A stretch of 64,000 nt of DNA. Origin: Caenimonas sedimenti. GTDB taxonomy: Bacteria > Pseudomonadota > Gammaproteobacteria > Burkholderiales > Burkholderiaceae_C. The position numbers were made by a program, and so were the translations under genes. The stretch covers positions 62,001 to 126,000 of the forward strand of contig NZ_VOBQ01000006.1 in NCBI RefSeq assembly GCF_007833165.1, read 5' to 3'. This document shows, piece by piece, positions 1-8,772 of this stretch (its first letter is position 1; each line of letters opens with the position of its first letter). Under the pieces are notes generated by a model. It was not told where the DNA came from. It was given only the letters and a program-made list of their open reading frames with translations, and made no database searches.

Positions 1-2
1 AG

Positions 3-1172
3 GGCGTGCGCGTCCTGCCGCGCGAACCGGGCGACCGGTACTCGGCGCTGACCGGCAGCGCCATGGACCGGCGCATCGTCGACGAACTGGTCAGCCGCCT
101 GGGCTCCGGCACCCTGATGGCCAGCGCCGTCAACGGCGAACAGGGCTTGTGGGTCGGCTTCAAGATCGAGCAGGACGCCTACTGGATGCTGCTGGACCGC
201 ACGCGGTTCTCGCAGGTGGGCGGCCGGACCTGGCTCGTCTGGCTGATCACGGCCGCCGCCTTGTCGCTGGCCGGGGCGGCTGTCATCGCCCGCCTGATCA
301 ACCGGCCGCTGAAGCAGCTGTCGTTCGCCGCGAGCCGCGTTCGCGATGGCGACTTCGATGCCAGCCGGCTCGACGAGAAGGCCGTGACCAGCGAAATCCG
401 CGAGGTCAACATCGGCTTCAACCGGATGGCCCAGCAGCTCGCCAAGATCGAGCAGGACCGCGCCGTCATGCTCGCCGGCATCTCCCATGACCTGCGCACG
501 CCCCTCGCGCGCCTGCGGCTGGAAACCGAGATGAGCGTGGTCGACGAGGACGCCCGCGCCCACATGGCCGCCGACATCGACCAGCTCGACGCCATCATCG
601 ACAAGTTCCTCGACTACGCCCGGCCGGACCATGCCGAGCTCAAGCCCGTGATGCTGAACGACGTGGTCGAGGCCTGCGTCTATGCGATCCAGGAGCAGAC
701 CGACATCCGCGTCAACCTCGACCTGCCGAAGAACCTGGAAGTGCTGGCCGACGAGGTCGAACTCGCCCGGGTCGTCTCCAACCTGCTGGAAAACGCGCGC
801 CGCTACGGCAAGACGCCCGAGACCGGCATCGCGATCGTCGACGTGGCTGCCCGAGCCAGGAACGAATGGGTGCTGCTGAAGGTGCGCGACCACGGCATGG
901 GCGTCTCACCCGACGCGCTCCCGAACCTGATCAAGCCGTTCTTCCGCGGCGACGCCGCCCGCACCGCCGCCACGGGCGCGGGGCTGGGCCTGGCGATCGT
1001 CGACAAGACGGTGCAACGCATGGGCGGCATCTTCGCGCTGGCCAACACCACCTCGGGCGGGCTCGCGGCGCACATCAAGCTGCAGCGGCCGCGGCCAGTG
1101 CAGCAGGCGGCGGCTGCCTCGGCGAAAGACCAGGCGGACAAGCGTGCCGCGCTGCGCGAAACGGCGGCTTGA
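3..1172 (+). CDS. Sensor histidine kinase (EnvZ-like), 5' truncated by the window edge
   Basis: Inner-membrane histidine kinase whose periplasmic sensor start lies outside the window; the frame is open to base 3. Counting from the GTG at 6, one membrane segment spans about residues 76-97. It is followed by a HAMP linker (about 98-150), a HisKA box with the phosphorylated His at 161 (motif SHDLRTPLARL) and a HATPase_c domain with the N box NLLENARRYG and the G box GAGLGLAIVDKT. The order sensor-TM-HAMP-HisKA-HATPase is that of the EnvZ/OsmY-type family. The C-terminus carries an Ala/Lys-rich tail. A response regulator would be expected just upstream but is not visible, so the stimulus cannot be named. 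Confidence 0.93.
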   Translation, partial: GVRVLPREPGDRYSALTGSAMDRRIVDELVSRLGSGTLMASAVNGEQGLWVGFKIEQDAYWMLLDRTRFSQVGGRTWLVWLITAAALSLAGAAVIARLINRPLKQLSFAASRVRDGDFDASRLDEKAVTSEIREVNIGFNRMAQQLAKIEQDRAVMLAGISHDLRTPLARLRLETEMSVVDEDARAHMAADIDQLDAIIDKFLDYARPDHAELKPVMLNDVVEACVYAIQEQTDIRVNLDLPKNLEVLADEVELARVVSNLLENARRYGKTPETGIAIVDVAARARNEWVLLKVRDHGMGVSPDALPNLIKPFFRGDAARTAATGAGLGLAIVDKTVQRMGGIFALANTTSGGLAAHIKLQRPRPVQQAAAASAKDQADKRAALRETAA

Positions 1173-1182
1173 ATGTGCCTCC

Positions 1183-1266
1183 TGTAGGCTGGGTTGCGCG
1201 GAAGCGCACCTCAGCGTTTCGGGTTCGCCGGGGGGCGCTGGGGTCGCTGCGCGAACCCAGCCTACA
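1183..1266. repeat. Inverted repeat between convergent genes (possible bidirectional terminator)
   Basis: A perfect 13-base arm TGTAGGCTGGGTT at 1183-1195 is repeated inverted at 1254-1266. Further near-complementary GCGC-rich sequence lies inside the arms. It occupies the space between the convergent sensor kinase and ispF. Its right arm supplies the ispF stop codon (TAG at 1264-1262). A role as a shared terminator or a small dispersed element is inferred. Confidence 0.55.
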
Positions 1267-1753
1267 ACTCCCCCAGCAACAGCACAACAGCCCGAGCCTC
1301 GATGCTCTGCCCCATGCCGACCGGGCCGAGCTTCTCAGCCGTCTTGGCTTTCACGTTGACGGCAGCCGGTGCCAGGCCGAGCGCCTGAGCGATTCGCGCA
1401 CGCATGGCATCGATGTGCGGCGCCAGCTTCGGCGCCTGCGCGACGATGGTGCTGTCGATGTTGGAGATGCGCCAACCCTCGGCCTGGACACGCTTGGCCG
1501 CCTCGGCCAGCAGGACGATCGAATCGGCGCCACGGAAGCGCTCATCGGTATCCGGGAAATGACGGCCGATGTCGCCCAGCCCGGCGGCACCCAACAAAGC
1601 GTCCGTGATCGCATGCAGCAGTGCGTCGGCGTCCGAATGCCCCAGCAACCCTCGCTCGTACGGAATCTCGACGCCGCCCAGCAGCAGCTTGCGGCCGGGC
1701 ACGAGGGCGTGTGTGTCCCAGCCCTCGCCCACCCGGATCAGCATGGGGGCCAT
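1262..1753 (-). CDS. ispF: 2-C-methyl-D-erythritol 2,4-cyclodiphosphate synthase
   Basis: Cytosolic MEP-pathway enzyme that cyclises CDP-methylerythritol 2-phosphate to MEcPP with release of CMP. The 163-residue protein has the usual IspF length. It keeps the metal ligands Asp13, His15 (GWDTH, variant of GYDVH) and His47 in the [11 protein letters not shown] motif, plus the C-terminal [12 protein letters not shown] segment. The ATG at 1753 overlaps the ispD stop (TGATG), indicating translational coupling in an ispD-ispF operon. Longer in-frame starts were ignored because they run into ispD. The stop codon lies inside a flanking inverted repeat. Confidence 0.97.
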   Translation of the reverse strand: MAPMLIRVGEGWDTHALVPGRKLLLGGVEIPYERGLLGHSDADALLHAITDALLGAAGLGDIGRHFPDTDERFRGADSIVLLAEAAKRVQAEGWRISNIDSTIVAQAPKLAPHIDAMRARIAQALGLAPAAVNVKAKTAEKLGPVGMGQSIEARAVVLLLGEL

Positions 1754-2448
1754 CACCTGCGCCCGCGCAGCACCGCTTCGGCCATGGCGAAGTCTTCCGG
1801 GTACGTCACCTTGAAATTCTGGGCACCCGCTGGCACCAGCAGCGGCTTCAGGCCCATGGCCTCGATCGCGCTGGACTCGTCGGTGATGCTGTTGTCCGCA
1901 CCTTCCAGCGCCTGGCGCAACATGCCGAGGCGGAACATTTGCGGCGTCTGGGCCAGCCACTTGTCGTCGCGCGACAGCGTGCTGGCGACCCGGCCGCCCT
2001 GGTCGATCTTCAGCGTGTCCGCGAGCGGGTGGGCCAGGAGACCGCCGACTTCGTCGTCGGCGCAGGTGTCGATGAGGCGGTTGACGAGCTCCGGCGTGAT
2101 CAGGCAGCGGGCGGCGTCATGCACCAGCACCCAGTCGTGGTCCACGGCACCGGCACGGCGCAGCTCGCGCAGGCCGTTGGCGACGCTGGCGGCGCGCGTG
2201 GCGCCGCCGCAAGGCACGACCAATGCCGAGGTGGTGGGGTTGCGTTCGAAGAAGCCGTCGCCCGGTGCGACCACGACGAGGGTCCGTGCGATCCGCTGTA
2301 CCGCAGCGAATGCCGACAAGGTGTGCCAGATCATGGGCTGGCCGGCCACGCGCTCGTACTGCTTGGGTCCGGCCGTTCCGGCCCGGCTGCCGTTGCCGGC
2401 GCAGGGAATCAGTGCAAAGTACCTGGGGGCGGGGGAGTTGCCGTTCAT
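1753..2448 (-). CDS. ispD: 2-C-methyl-D-erythritol 4-phosphate cytidylyltransferase
   Basis: Transfers CMP from CTP to MEP in isoprenoid precursor synthesis. The 231-residue sequence has the nucleotide-binding start [11 protein letters not shown] followed by PKQY, the VHDAARCL segment, and the TQTPQ-like AQTPQMFR and TDESSAIE motifs of IspD. In the first motif a Cys stands where Ala is usual (PCAG for PAAG), which does not remove a known catalytic Arg or Lys. It is the first gene of the ispDF operon and is transcribed away from mfd across a 100-base divergent region. Confidence 0.97.
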   Translation of the reverse strand: MNGNSPAPRYFALIPCAGNGSRAGTAGPKQYERVAGQPMIWHTLSAFAAVQRIARTLVVVAPGDGFFERNPTTSALVVPCGGATRAASVANGLRELRRAGAVDHDWVLVHDAARCLITPELVNRLIDTCADDEVGGLLAHPLADTLKIDQGGRVASTLSRDDKWLAQTPQMFRLGMLRQALEGADNSITDESSAIEAMGLKPLLVPAGAQNFKVTYPEDFAMAEAVLRGRR

Positions 2449-2471
2449 GTCGTCCGTCGATTCATTCTATC

Positions 2472-2487
2472 CCCCGTAAAATCGGGG
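2472..2487 (+). promoter_or_regulatory. Candidate mfd -10 element inside a small inverted repeat
   Basis: TAAAAT at 2477-2482 is a good sigma-70 -10 hexamer. It is framed exactly by the inverted arms CCCCG (2472-2476) and CGGGG (2483-2487). No convincing -35 box is seen 16-18 bases upstream. Transcription would start near 2489, just before the hairpin at 2491. Confidence 0.35.
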
Positions 2488-2490
2488 CAC

Positions 2491-2521
2491 CACCCCGCCC
2501 TCTCAAGGCGCGGGGTGTTTT
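2491..2521 (+). terminator. GC-rich hairpin with T4 tail in the mfd leader (attenuator-like)
   Basis: CACCCCGC (2491-2498) pairs with GCGGGGTG (2510-2517). The stem is extended by CCT/AGG with one bulged C, leaving a CTCA loop, and TTTT follows at 2518-2521. It lies between the divergent ispD and mfd genes, so it does not end a known + strand gene. It would form at the 5' end of an mfd transcript starting near 2489. Confidence 0.4.
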
Positions 2522-2548
2522 GCATTTGCGGTCACCGAACGATTGTTG

Positions 2549-5500
2549 ATGGATTTACCCAAGCTTTCCCCCGGCAGGCGAATGACCCTGCCAAGACCCG
2601 TGGGTTCCGCCGACGCGCTGCTCGCGGCGCGGCTGGCCCTGCGCGAGCAGCAGGCGGGACGCCTGACGGCCATCGTCACCGCTGACGCGATCGACGCCCA
2701 GCGCCTGCTGGACGAGATCGGGTTCTTCGCGCCGGACCTGCGCTGCGCCCTCTTCCCGGACTGGGAAACGCTGCCGTACGACCAGTTCTCGCCGCACCAG
2801 GACCTCATCAGCGAGCGCCTCGCCACGCTGTGGCGCATCCTGCAGCGCGAGGCCGATGTCGTGCTGATGCCAGCGAGCACCGCGCTGTACCGCCTGGCGC
2901 CGCCGGCCTTTCTCGCGGGCTACACCTTTCACTTCCGGTTGCAGCAGAAACTGGACGAAGCACGCCTGAAGGCGCAGTTGACGCTGGCCGGCTACAACCA
3001 CGTCACCCAGGTCGTGAGCCCCGGCGAGTACGCGGTGCGCGGCGGGCTGATCGACCTCTTCCCCATGGGCTCACCGGTGCCGTATCGCGTCGACCTGTTC
3101 GACGATGAGGTCGACTCCATCCGCACCTTCGACCCGGACACGCAGCGCAGCCTCTACCCGGTGCCCGAGGTGCGGCTGCTGCCGGGGCGCGAGTTCCCGA
3201 TGGACGACGACGCCCGGGCGCGCTTCCGCAAGCGCTGGCGCGAGCTGCTGGAAGGCGACCCCACCCGCAGCCGCATCTACAAGGACATGGGCAACGGCGT
3301 CGCCACCGCCGGCATCGAGTACTACCTGCCGCTGTTCTTCGAGGACACGGCCACGGTGTTCGATTACCTGGGCGAGCAATCGATGGTGCTGTTGCACGGC
3401 GACCTGGAGCCCGCCTTCCAGCGCTTCTGGCAGGACACGCGCGACCGCTACCGCCTGGTGCAGGGCGACCCGGATCGCCCGGTGCTCCCGCCCGAAGCGC
3501 TGTTCCTGAACGCGGAGCAGTTCTACACGCGCGCCAAGGAGCATGCGCAGGTGGCACTGCGCACCGATGCGCAGGACGTGGCCGAAAGCGCCTGGTTCCA
3601 GAAGCTGCCGGACCTGTCGGTCGTGCGCGGCGCCGAAGACCCGTTGCAGCGCCTGAAGGACCACGCCAAGGCGACGGCGCATCGCGTGCTGGTGCTGGCC
3701 GAAAGCGCGGGCCGGCGCGAAAGCCTGCTCGATTTCCTGCGGGCGAGCCACCTCACGCTGCCGGCCTTCGATTCGCTGGAGGAATTCCAGGCGAGCGACG
3801 AGAAGCTCGGCATCGCCACGGCGCCGCTCGCCAGCGGTTTCGCCTGGGTCGAACAGGCGATCGACCTCGTCACCGAAACGGAGCTGTTCGCCACCACGGC
3901 CACCACGCGCCGCCGCAAGAAGCAGGAACAGGTCAGCGACGTCGAGGCGCTGATCAAGGATCTCTCGGAGCTCAACGTCGGTGACCCGGTGGTTCACGCG
4001 CAGCACGGCATCGGCCGCTACCGCGGCCTGATCAGCATGGACGTCGGCCAGGGCAGCACCGAGTTCCTGCACCTGGAATACGCCGACAAGGCCACGCTCT
4101 ACGTGCCGGTGAGCCAACTGCACCAGATCAGCCGCTATACCGGCGTCGGGGCGGACGAGGCGCCGCTGCACCGGCTGGGCTCGGGCCAATGGGAAAAGGC
4201 CAAGCGCAAGGCGGCCGAGCAAGTGCGGGACACCGCCGCGGAACTGCTGAACCTGTACGCCCGCCGCGCGGCGCGCCAGGGCCATTCGTTCCGCTTCTCC
4301 GCCCAGGACTACGAGACCTTCGCCAACGATTTTGGCTTCGACGAGACGCCGGACCAGAACGCGGCCATCCATGCCGTAATCCAGGACATGGTCTCGCCGC
4401 AACCGATGGACCGGCTGGTCTGCGGCGACGTCGGCTTCGGCAAGACCGAGGTGGCGCTGCGCGCGGCCTTCATCGCCGTCACCGGTGGCAAGCAGGTCGC
4501 TTTTCTGGCGCCGACCACCCTGCTCGCCGAGCAGCACTACCAGACGCTGGTCGACCGCTTCGGCAAGTGGCCGGTGAAGGTGGCGGAGATGAGCCGGTTC
4601 CGCTCCGGCAAGGAGATCACCGCCGCCCTCAAGGGGCTCGCCGACGGCAGCATCGACATCGTCGTCGGCACCCACAAGCTGCTGGCCCAGTCCACCAAGT
4701 TCAAGAACCTGGGCCTCTTGATCATCGATGAAGAGCACCGCTTCGGCGTGCGCCACAAGGAGGCGGTGAAGGCGATGCGGGCCGAGGTCGACGTGCTGAC
4801 GCTCACCGCCACGCCGATCCCGCGCACGCTGGGCATGGCGCTGGAAGGCCTGCGCGACCTGTCGGTGATCGCCACCGCGCCGCAGCGGCGGCTGGCCATC
4901 AAGACCTTCGTGCGCAGCGAGAGCAACGGCGTGATCCGCGAGGCCGTGCTGCGTGAGCTGAAGCGCGGCGGCCAGGTCTACTTCCTGCACAACGAGGTGG
5001 AAACCATCCAGAACCGGCGCGAAGCCCTGGAACGGCTGCTGCCTGAGGCGCGCATCGCGGTGGCGCATGGCCAGATGCCCGAGCGCGAGCTGGAGCGCGT
5101 GATGCGCGAGTTCATCTCGCAGCGCTTCAACGTGCTGCTGTGCTCCACCATCATCGAGACCGGCATCGACGTGCCCACGGCCAACACCATCGTCATGGCC
5201 CGCGCCGACAAGTTCGGCCTGGCGCAGTTGCACCAGTTGCGCGGCCGCGTCGGCCGCAGCCACCACCAGGCGTATGCGTACCTGATGGTGCCCGACGTCG
5301 AGAGCCTCACCAAGCAGGCGGCGCAGCGGCTGGAGGCCATCCAGCAGATGGAGGAACTGGGCTCGGGCTTCTATCTCGCGATGCACGACCTGGAGATCCG
5401 CGGGGCCGGCGAGGTGTTGGGCGAGAACCAGAGCGGCAACATGCTGGAAGTCGGCTTCCAGCTGTACAACGAGATGCTGTCGGAGGCCGTCCGCTCGCTG

Positions 5501-5995
5501 AAGGCCGGCAAGGAGCCCGACCTGCTGTCCCCCCTGTCTGTCACGACAGAGATCAACCTGCATGCGCCCGCGCTGCTGCCCGAGGACTATTGCGGCGACG
5601 TCCACCTGCGGCTGTCGTTCTACAAGAAGCTGGCGACGGCGAAGAACGTCGACCAGATCGACCGCCTGCTGGAGGAGATCGTCGACCGCTTCGGCAAGCT
5701 CCCGCCGCAGGGCCAGACACTGGTCGACGTGCACCGGCTGCGCGTGCTGGCTCGGCCCTACGGCGTGGTCAAGGTGGACGCCGCCCCCACGATGATCCAC
5801 ATCACCTTCAAGCAGAACCCGCCGATCGAGCCGCTCGCCATCATCCAGCTGGTGCAGAAGAACAAGCACATCAAGCTGGCCGGCAACGACAAGCTGCGGG
5901 TCGAGCGCGCGCTGCCCGACCCGAAGGACCGGGCCCAGATGGTGCGGGATGTGCTCAAGTCGCTCGGGCAGCCCAAGGTGGCGGAGCCGGCCTGA
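2549..5995 (+). CDS. mfd: Transcription-repair coupling factor Mfd
   Basis: ATP-dependent DNA translocase that removes RNA polymerase stalled at lesions and recruits UvrA. The 1148-residue length is typical. The order is a UvrB-homology region (about 1-330), an RNA-polymerase-interacting CarD-like domain beginning near 477 (DPVVHAQHGIGRYRG), a translocase core with Walker A GDVGFGKTEVAL near 627, the DEEH box IIDEEHRFG near 726, a second RecA-like domain with RGRVGRS, and the C-terminal UvrA-interaction domain. The ATG at 2549 was preferred to two TTG codons just before it. The stop overlaps the next ATG (TGATG), so the CvpA-CAP gene is probably translationally coupled. Confidence 0.98.
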   Translation: MDLPKLSPGRRMTLPRPVGSADALLAARLALREQQAGRLTAIVTADAIDAQRLLDEIGFFAPDLRCALFPDWETLPYDQFSPHQDLISERLATLWRILQREADVVLMPASTALYRLAPPAFLAGYTFHFRLQQKLDEARLKAQLTLAGYNHVTQVVSPGEYAVRGGLIDLFPMGSPVPYRVDLFDDEVDSIRTFDPDTQRSLYPVPEVRLLPGREFPMDDDARARFRKRWRELLEGDPTRSRIYKDMGNGVATAGIEYYLPLFFEDTATVFDYLGEQSMVLLHGDLEPAFQRFWQDTRDRYRLVQGDPDRPVLPPEALFLNAEQFYTRAKEHAQVALRTDAQDVAESAWFQKLPDLSVVRGAEDPLQRLKDHAKATAHRVLVLAESAGRRESLLDFLRASHLTLPAFDSLEEFQASDEKLGIATAPLASGFAWVEQAIDLVTETELFATTATTRRRKKQEQVSDVEALIKDLSELNVGDPVVHAQHGIGRYRGLISMDVGQGSTEFLHLEYADKATLYVPVSQLHQISRYTGVGADEAPLHRLGSGQWEKAKRKAAEQVRDTAAELLNLYARRAARQGHSFRFSAQDYETFANDFGFDETPDQNAAIHAVIQDMVSPQPMDRLVCGDVGFGKTEVALRAAFIAVTGGKQVAFLAPTTLLAEQHYQTLVDRFGKWPVKVAEMSRFRSGKEITAALKGLADGSIDIVVGTHKLLAQSTKFKNLGLLIIDEEHRFGVRHKEAVKAMRAEVDVLTLTATPIPRTLGMALEGLRDLSVIATAPQRRLAIKTFVRSESNGVIREAVLRELKRGGQVYFLHNEVETIQNRREALERLLPEARIAVAHGQMPERELERVMREFISQRFNVLLCSTIIETGIDVPTANTIVMARADKFGLAQLHQLRGRVGRSHHQAYAYLMVPDVESLTKQAAQRLEAIQQMEELGSGFYLAMHDLEIRGAGEVLGENQSGNMLEVGFQLYNEMLSEAVRSLKAGKEPDLLSPLSVTTEINLHAPALLPEDYCGDVHLRLSFYKKLATAKNVDQIDRLLEEIVDRFGKLPPQGQTLVDVHRLRVLARPYGVVKVDAAPTMIHITFKQNPPIEPLAIIQLVQKNKHIKLAGNDKLRVERALPDPKDRAQMVRDVLKSLGQPKVAEPA

Positions 5996-6924
5996 TGGGT
6001 GTCGCCGATGCCGTCGTCGCGGTGCTCGTCTTGCTGGGCCTGGTGTTTGGCTGGCGCCAGGGGCTGGTGCGCGCCTCCCTGGAACTGCTGGCAGTGGCAG
6101 GCGCCGCGGTCGCCGCGTGGCTGCTGTTCGGCTATGCGGCGTGGTGGCTGACCGACCGGCTGCCGGGGCTGGAAGTGTGGGTCGCCCCTTTGTCCATGAG
6201 CGTGATCTTCATCGCCGTGATGCTGCTCATTGCCGCCAGTGGCCGGCGATTGCTGCGTCGGTGGCCGATGGCCGTGCGCCCGGCCTGGCTCCATCGCGGC
6301 GGCGGGGTGCTGGCCGGCGTGGCCAATGGGCTGCTGCAGGCGGCCGTCGGCATGGCCCTGCTGGGGCCCGCGGCCAAGGCTGGCTGGCTCGCGCCGGCCA
6401 TCAGCCAGGCGTCATCGCCGATCGAGGCGCGCATCGGCCCCGTCTTCGACCCGGCATTGCGCGACATGCGGCACGTGATCAGCCTGCCCGACCGGCCCGA
6501 CGCGACCGTGGCGCTGGACTACCGGTTGCGCGCGGCCACCGTCCGCCCCGATCTCGAGGCGCGCCTGCTGGAACTGGTGAACGCCGAGCGCGCGCGCCAT
6601 GGGCTGGCCGTGCTGATGGCGGACCCGGAACTGTCCCAGGTGGCCCGCGCCCATTCCAGCGACATGTTTGCCCGCGGCTACTTCTCGCACTATGCGCCCG
6701 ATGGTGCGTCCATGGACGACCGCTTGCGCCGCTACCAGGTGCGTTATCGCATCGCCGGCGAGAACCTCGCACTGGCGCGCTCGCTCACGATGGCCCACGA
6801 AGGCCTCATGAAATCGCCCGGCCACCGCGCCAACATCCTGCGGCCGCAGTTCGGCCGGCTGGGCATCGGCGTCCTGGACGGGGGAACGCACGGGTTGATG
6901 GTGACCCAGAATTTCAGGGACTAG
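5995..6924 (+). CDS. CvpA-like membrane domain fused to a CAP (SCP/PR-1) domain, copy 1
   Basis: A 309-residue protein with a CvpA/colicin-V-production-type N-terminal membrane domain (hydrophobic segments up to about residue 125, motif GLVFGWRQGLVRASLELLA) and a C-terminal CAP domain (about 190-309). The CAP domain has VNAERARHGL, the pocket residues His in RAHSSDMF, Glu in AGENLA, and His in SPGHRANIL, as in the YkwD-like family. The CAP part is probably periplasmic. Its role (wall- or ligand-binding) is unknown. The start overlaps the mfd stop. A convergent paralogue begins 16 bases after its stop, and the last 40 residues of the two proteins are almost identical. Confidence 0.85.
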   Translation: MGVADAVVAVLVLLGLVFGWRQGLVRASLELLAVAGAAVAAWLLFGYAAWWLTDRLPGLEVWVAPLSMSVIFIAVMLLIAASGRRLLRRWPMAVRPAWLHRGGGVLAGVANGLLQAAVGMALLGPAAKAGWLAPAISQASSPIEARIGPVFDPALRDMRHVISLPDRPDATVALDYRLRAATVRPDLEARLLELVNAERARHGLAVLMADPELSQVARAHSSDMFARGYFSHYAPDGASMDDRLRRYQVRYRIAGENLALARSLTMAHEGLMKSPGHRANILRPQFGRLGIGVLDGGTHGLMVTQNFRD

Positions 6925-7068
6925 CCGAGCCTCGGACTCTTCAATTGCGGAAGTTCTGCGTGACCATGAGCCCGTCGCGCCCGCCATCGAGCACGCCGAT
7001 GCCCAAGCGGCCGAACTGGGGCCGCAGGATGTTGGCCCGGTGCCCCGGCGACTTCATGAGCCCGTCGT
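6804..7068. repeat. Large imperfect inverted repeat formed by the 3' ends of two CvpA-CAP genes
   Basis: About 115 bases at the 3' end of the + gene (to about 6918) and the same length at the 3' end of the - gene (from about 6953) encode nearly the same CAP C-terminus. They are therefore complementary to each other over most positions, around a spacer of about 35 bases. Boundaries are approximate. Confidence 0.75.
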
Positions 7069-7912
7069 GCGCGATGTTCAGCGTCTGCGCCATCGCCAGG
7101 TTTTCACCGGCCACGAGGTAGCGGACGTTCCGCTGGCGGATGCGGTCACCCAGGCTCTTCTTCTCGGGTGTCACGTGCGAGAAGTAGCCGCGGGCGAACA
7201 TGTCGCGGCTGTGGGCCCGCGCCACTTCCGCGAGTTCGGGGTCGGCCTGCACCGGTTTCAGCCCCGCGCGCTCGCGCTCGGCATTGACCATGGCCAGCAT
7301 GCGGGCCTCCAGGTCGGGCCGGACTTTGGGATCCGCGACGGTGGACTTGAGCGCGATGGTTTCATGCGATTCCGCAGGCACGGTCACCACCTGCATCAGG
7401 CGCCGGACCGCTGGGTCGAAGATGGGCGTGAGCCGGGCCTCCAGCCACTCGGCGGGCGAAGCCAGCGTCGAGGCCAGCGTGCTGGCACGTGTCATCGCCG
7501 CCAGTTGAGCGCCCAGCGGCACGGTGTGCAGGATGAGGGCGGCGACGGTCGCGTTGATCAGGCCGTTGCCCAACCCCGGCAGCAATCCGAAGAAGCGGTT
7601 GATGCCATGGACATGCACCTTGGGCGGCGCGCTGCGCGCGAGTGCAAGCCCGATGCTGCCCAGCAGCAGCCACGTGAACACCAGGATGCCCAGGAAGCTG
7701 AGGGGCAGCGTCCAGGCGGCCAACGTGGGGACCTGCCGCCCCAGCCACGCGGCCGGCGCCTGGTAGAACAGGAACGCCACCACCACGCCCGCGATGAGCA
7801 CCAGCAGGTCGAGGGACGCAATGAGAAAACCGCGCCGCCAGCCGGCAAAGGTGCCCAACAGGATGACGAGCACCAGCAGGACGTCGATCAGCGAGAAAGT
7901 CAGTGGATCCAT
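6941..7912 (-). CDS. CvpA-like membrane domain fused to a CAP domain, copy 2
   Basis: A 323-residue paralogue of the gene at 5995, in the opposite direction. The N-terminal half has CvpA-type hydrophobic segments (LIDVLLVLVILLGTFAGWRRG and following). The C-terminal CAP domain has VNAERERAGL, RAHSRDMFARGYFSH, AGENLAMAQ and SPGHRANILRPQFGR, so the conserved His/Glu/His set is complete. The ATG at 7912 starts directly with the membrane domain; the longer in-frame extension has no such feature. The two copies differ strongly in the membrane half but hardly at the C-terminus. Function unknown. Confidence 0.85.
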   Translation of the reverse strand: MDPLTFSLIDVLLVLVILLGTFAGWRRGFLIASLDLLVLIAGVVVAFLFYQAPAAWLGRQVPTLAAWTLPLSFLGILVFTWLLLGSIGLALARSAPPKVHVHGINRFFGLLPGLGNGLINATVAALILHTVPLGAQLAAMTRASTLASTLASPAEWLEARLTPIFDPAVRRLMQVVTVPAESHETIALKSTVADPKVRPDLEARMLAMVNAERERAGLKPVQADPELAEVARAHSRDMFARGYFSHVTPEKKSLGDRIRQRNVRYLVAGENLAMAQTLNIAHDGLMKSPGHRANILRPQFGRLGIGVLDGGRDGLMVTQNFRN

Positions 7913-8004
7913 GGCCCCGTCAGTGTGGCCGCTGGCGGTTGAGCCTGCCGTCGGACAGCTTCGTCGGCCGGTGTCCGTGCGCGGGATGCGAAAATCAGCC
8001 CGAC

Positions 8005-8730
8005 ATGAGCACACCCCGAGAATTCGCCCCCGGCCTGGTGATCCAGGACATCACCCCGCCCCTGCGGCTGGCCGACTTCCGCCTGATCGCCTTCGACATG
8101 GATTCGACGCTGATCAACATCGAGTGCGTCGACGAGATCGCCGATGCCGCCGGCCGCAAGGAGGAAGTGGCGGCCATCACCGAAGCCGCGATGCGCGGCG
8201 AGATCACCGACTACAAGGACAGCTTGCGCCGGCGCGTGAAGCTGCTGGAAGGCGTGACGGTGGCCGAGATGGAACAGGTCTTCACCGAAAGGCTGCAGCT
8301 CAATCCCGGGGCGGCCGAACTGGTCGCCGCCTGCAAGGCGGCCGGCTTGAAGACGCTGCTGGTTTCCGGCGGCTTCACCTTCTTCACCGACCGCATCCGC
8401 GATCGCCTGGGCATCGACTACACGCGTTCCAACGTGCTGGAGATCCGCTCGGGCCCCAATTGCGGTGAACTCACCGGGCGGATGGTCGACCAGGAGTGGG
8501 GCGACATCTGCGACGGGGAGGAGAAACGGAAGATGCTGCTGGAGACTTGCGCGTTGCTCGGCATCCCTGCGCAACAGGCCATTGCGGTTGGAGATGGTGC
8601 GAACGACCTGCCCATGATGGCTGTCGCCGGATTGTCGGTCGCGTATCACGCCAAGCCCAAGGTGCGGGAGCAGGCGAAAGTGGCGATCAACTCCGGGGGA
8701 CTGGACCGGTTGCTGGAGGTGCTGGCTTAG
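8005..8730 (+). CDS. serB: Phosphoserine phosphatase
   Basis: HAD-superfamily enzyme for the last step of serine synthesis, hydrolysing L-phosphoserine. The 241-residue protein has the catalytic motif I FDMDSTLINIECVDE with nucleophile Asp31 and acid Asp33, motif II LLVSGGFTFF, and motifs III/IV in KVREQ and GDGANDLPMM. It lacks the N-terminal ACT domain of the longer SerB forms. The ATG at 8005 is 9 bases after a GAAAAT hexamer, so the leader is probably very short. The upstream in-frame extension overlaps the divergent CvpA-CAP gene and was rejected. Confidence 0.97.
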   Translation: MSTPREFAPGLVIQDITPPLRLADFRLIAFDMDSTLINIECVDEIADAAGRKEEVAAITEAAMRGEITDYKDSLRRRVKLLEGVTVAEMEQVFTERLQLNPGAAELVAACKAAGLKTLLVSGGFTFFTDRIRDRLGIDYTRSNVLEIRSGPNCGELTGRMVDQEWGDICDGEEKRKMLLETCALLGIPAQQAIAVGDGANDLPMMAVAGLSVAYHAKPKVREQAKVAINSGGLDRLLEVLA

Positions 8731-8772
8731 GGTCTGCGTTCCACGGCACCTGCCGGTCCGCGGTTTTCGGGG

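Noticed and set aside
3071-5869. 932-residue open frame antisense to mfd
   Set aside because: High-GC antisense shadow; mfd is unambiguous on the other strand.
7903-8004. Extended serB start
   Set aside because: The extra 34 residues overlap the start of the divergent CvpA-CAP gene and are not SerB-like.
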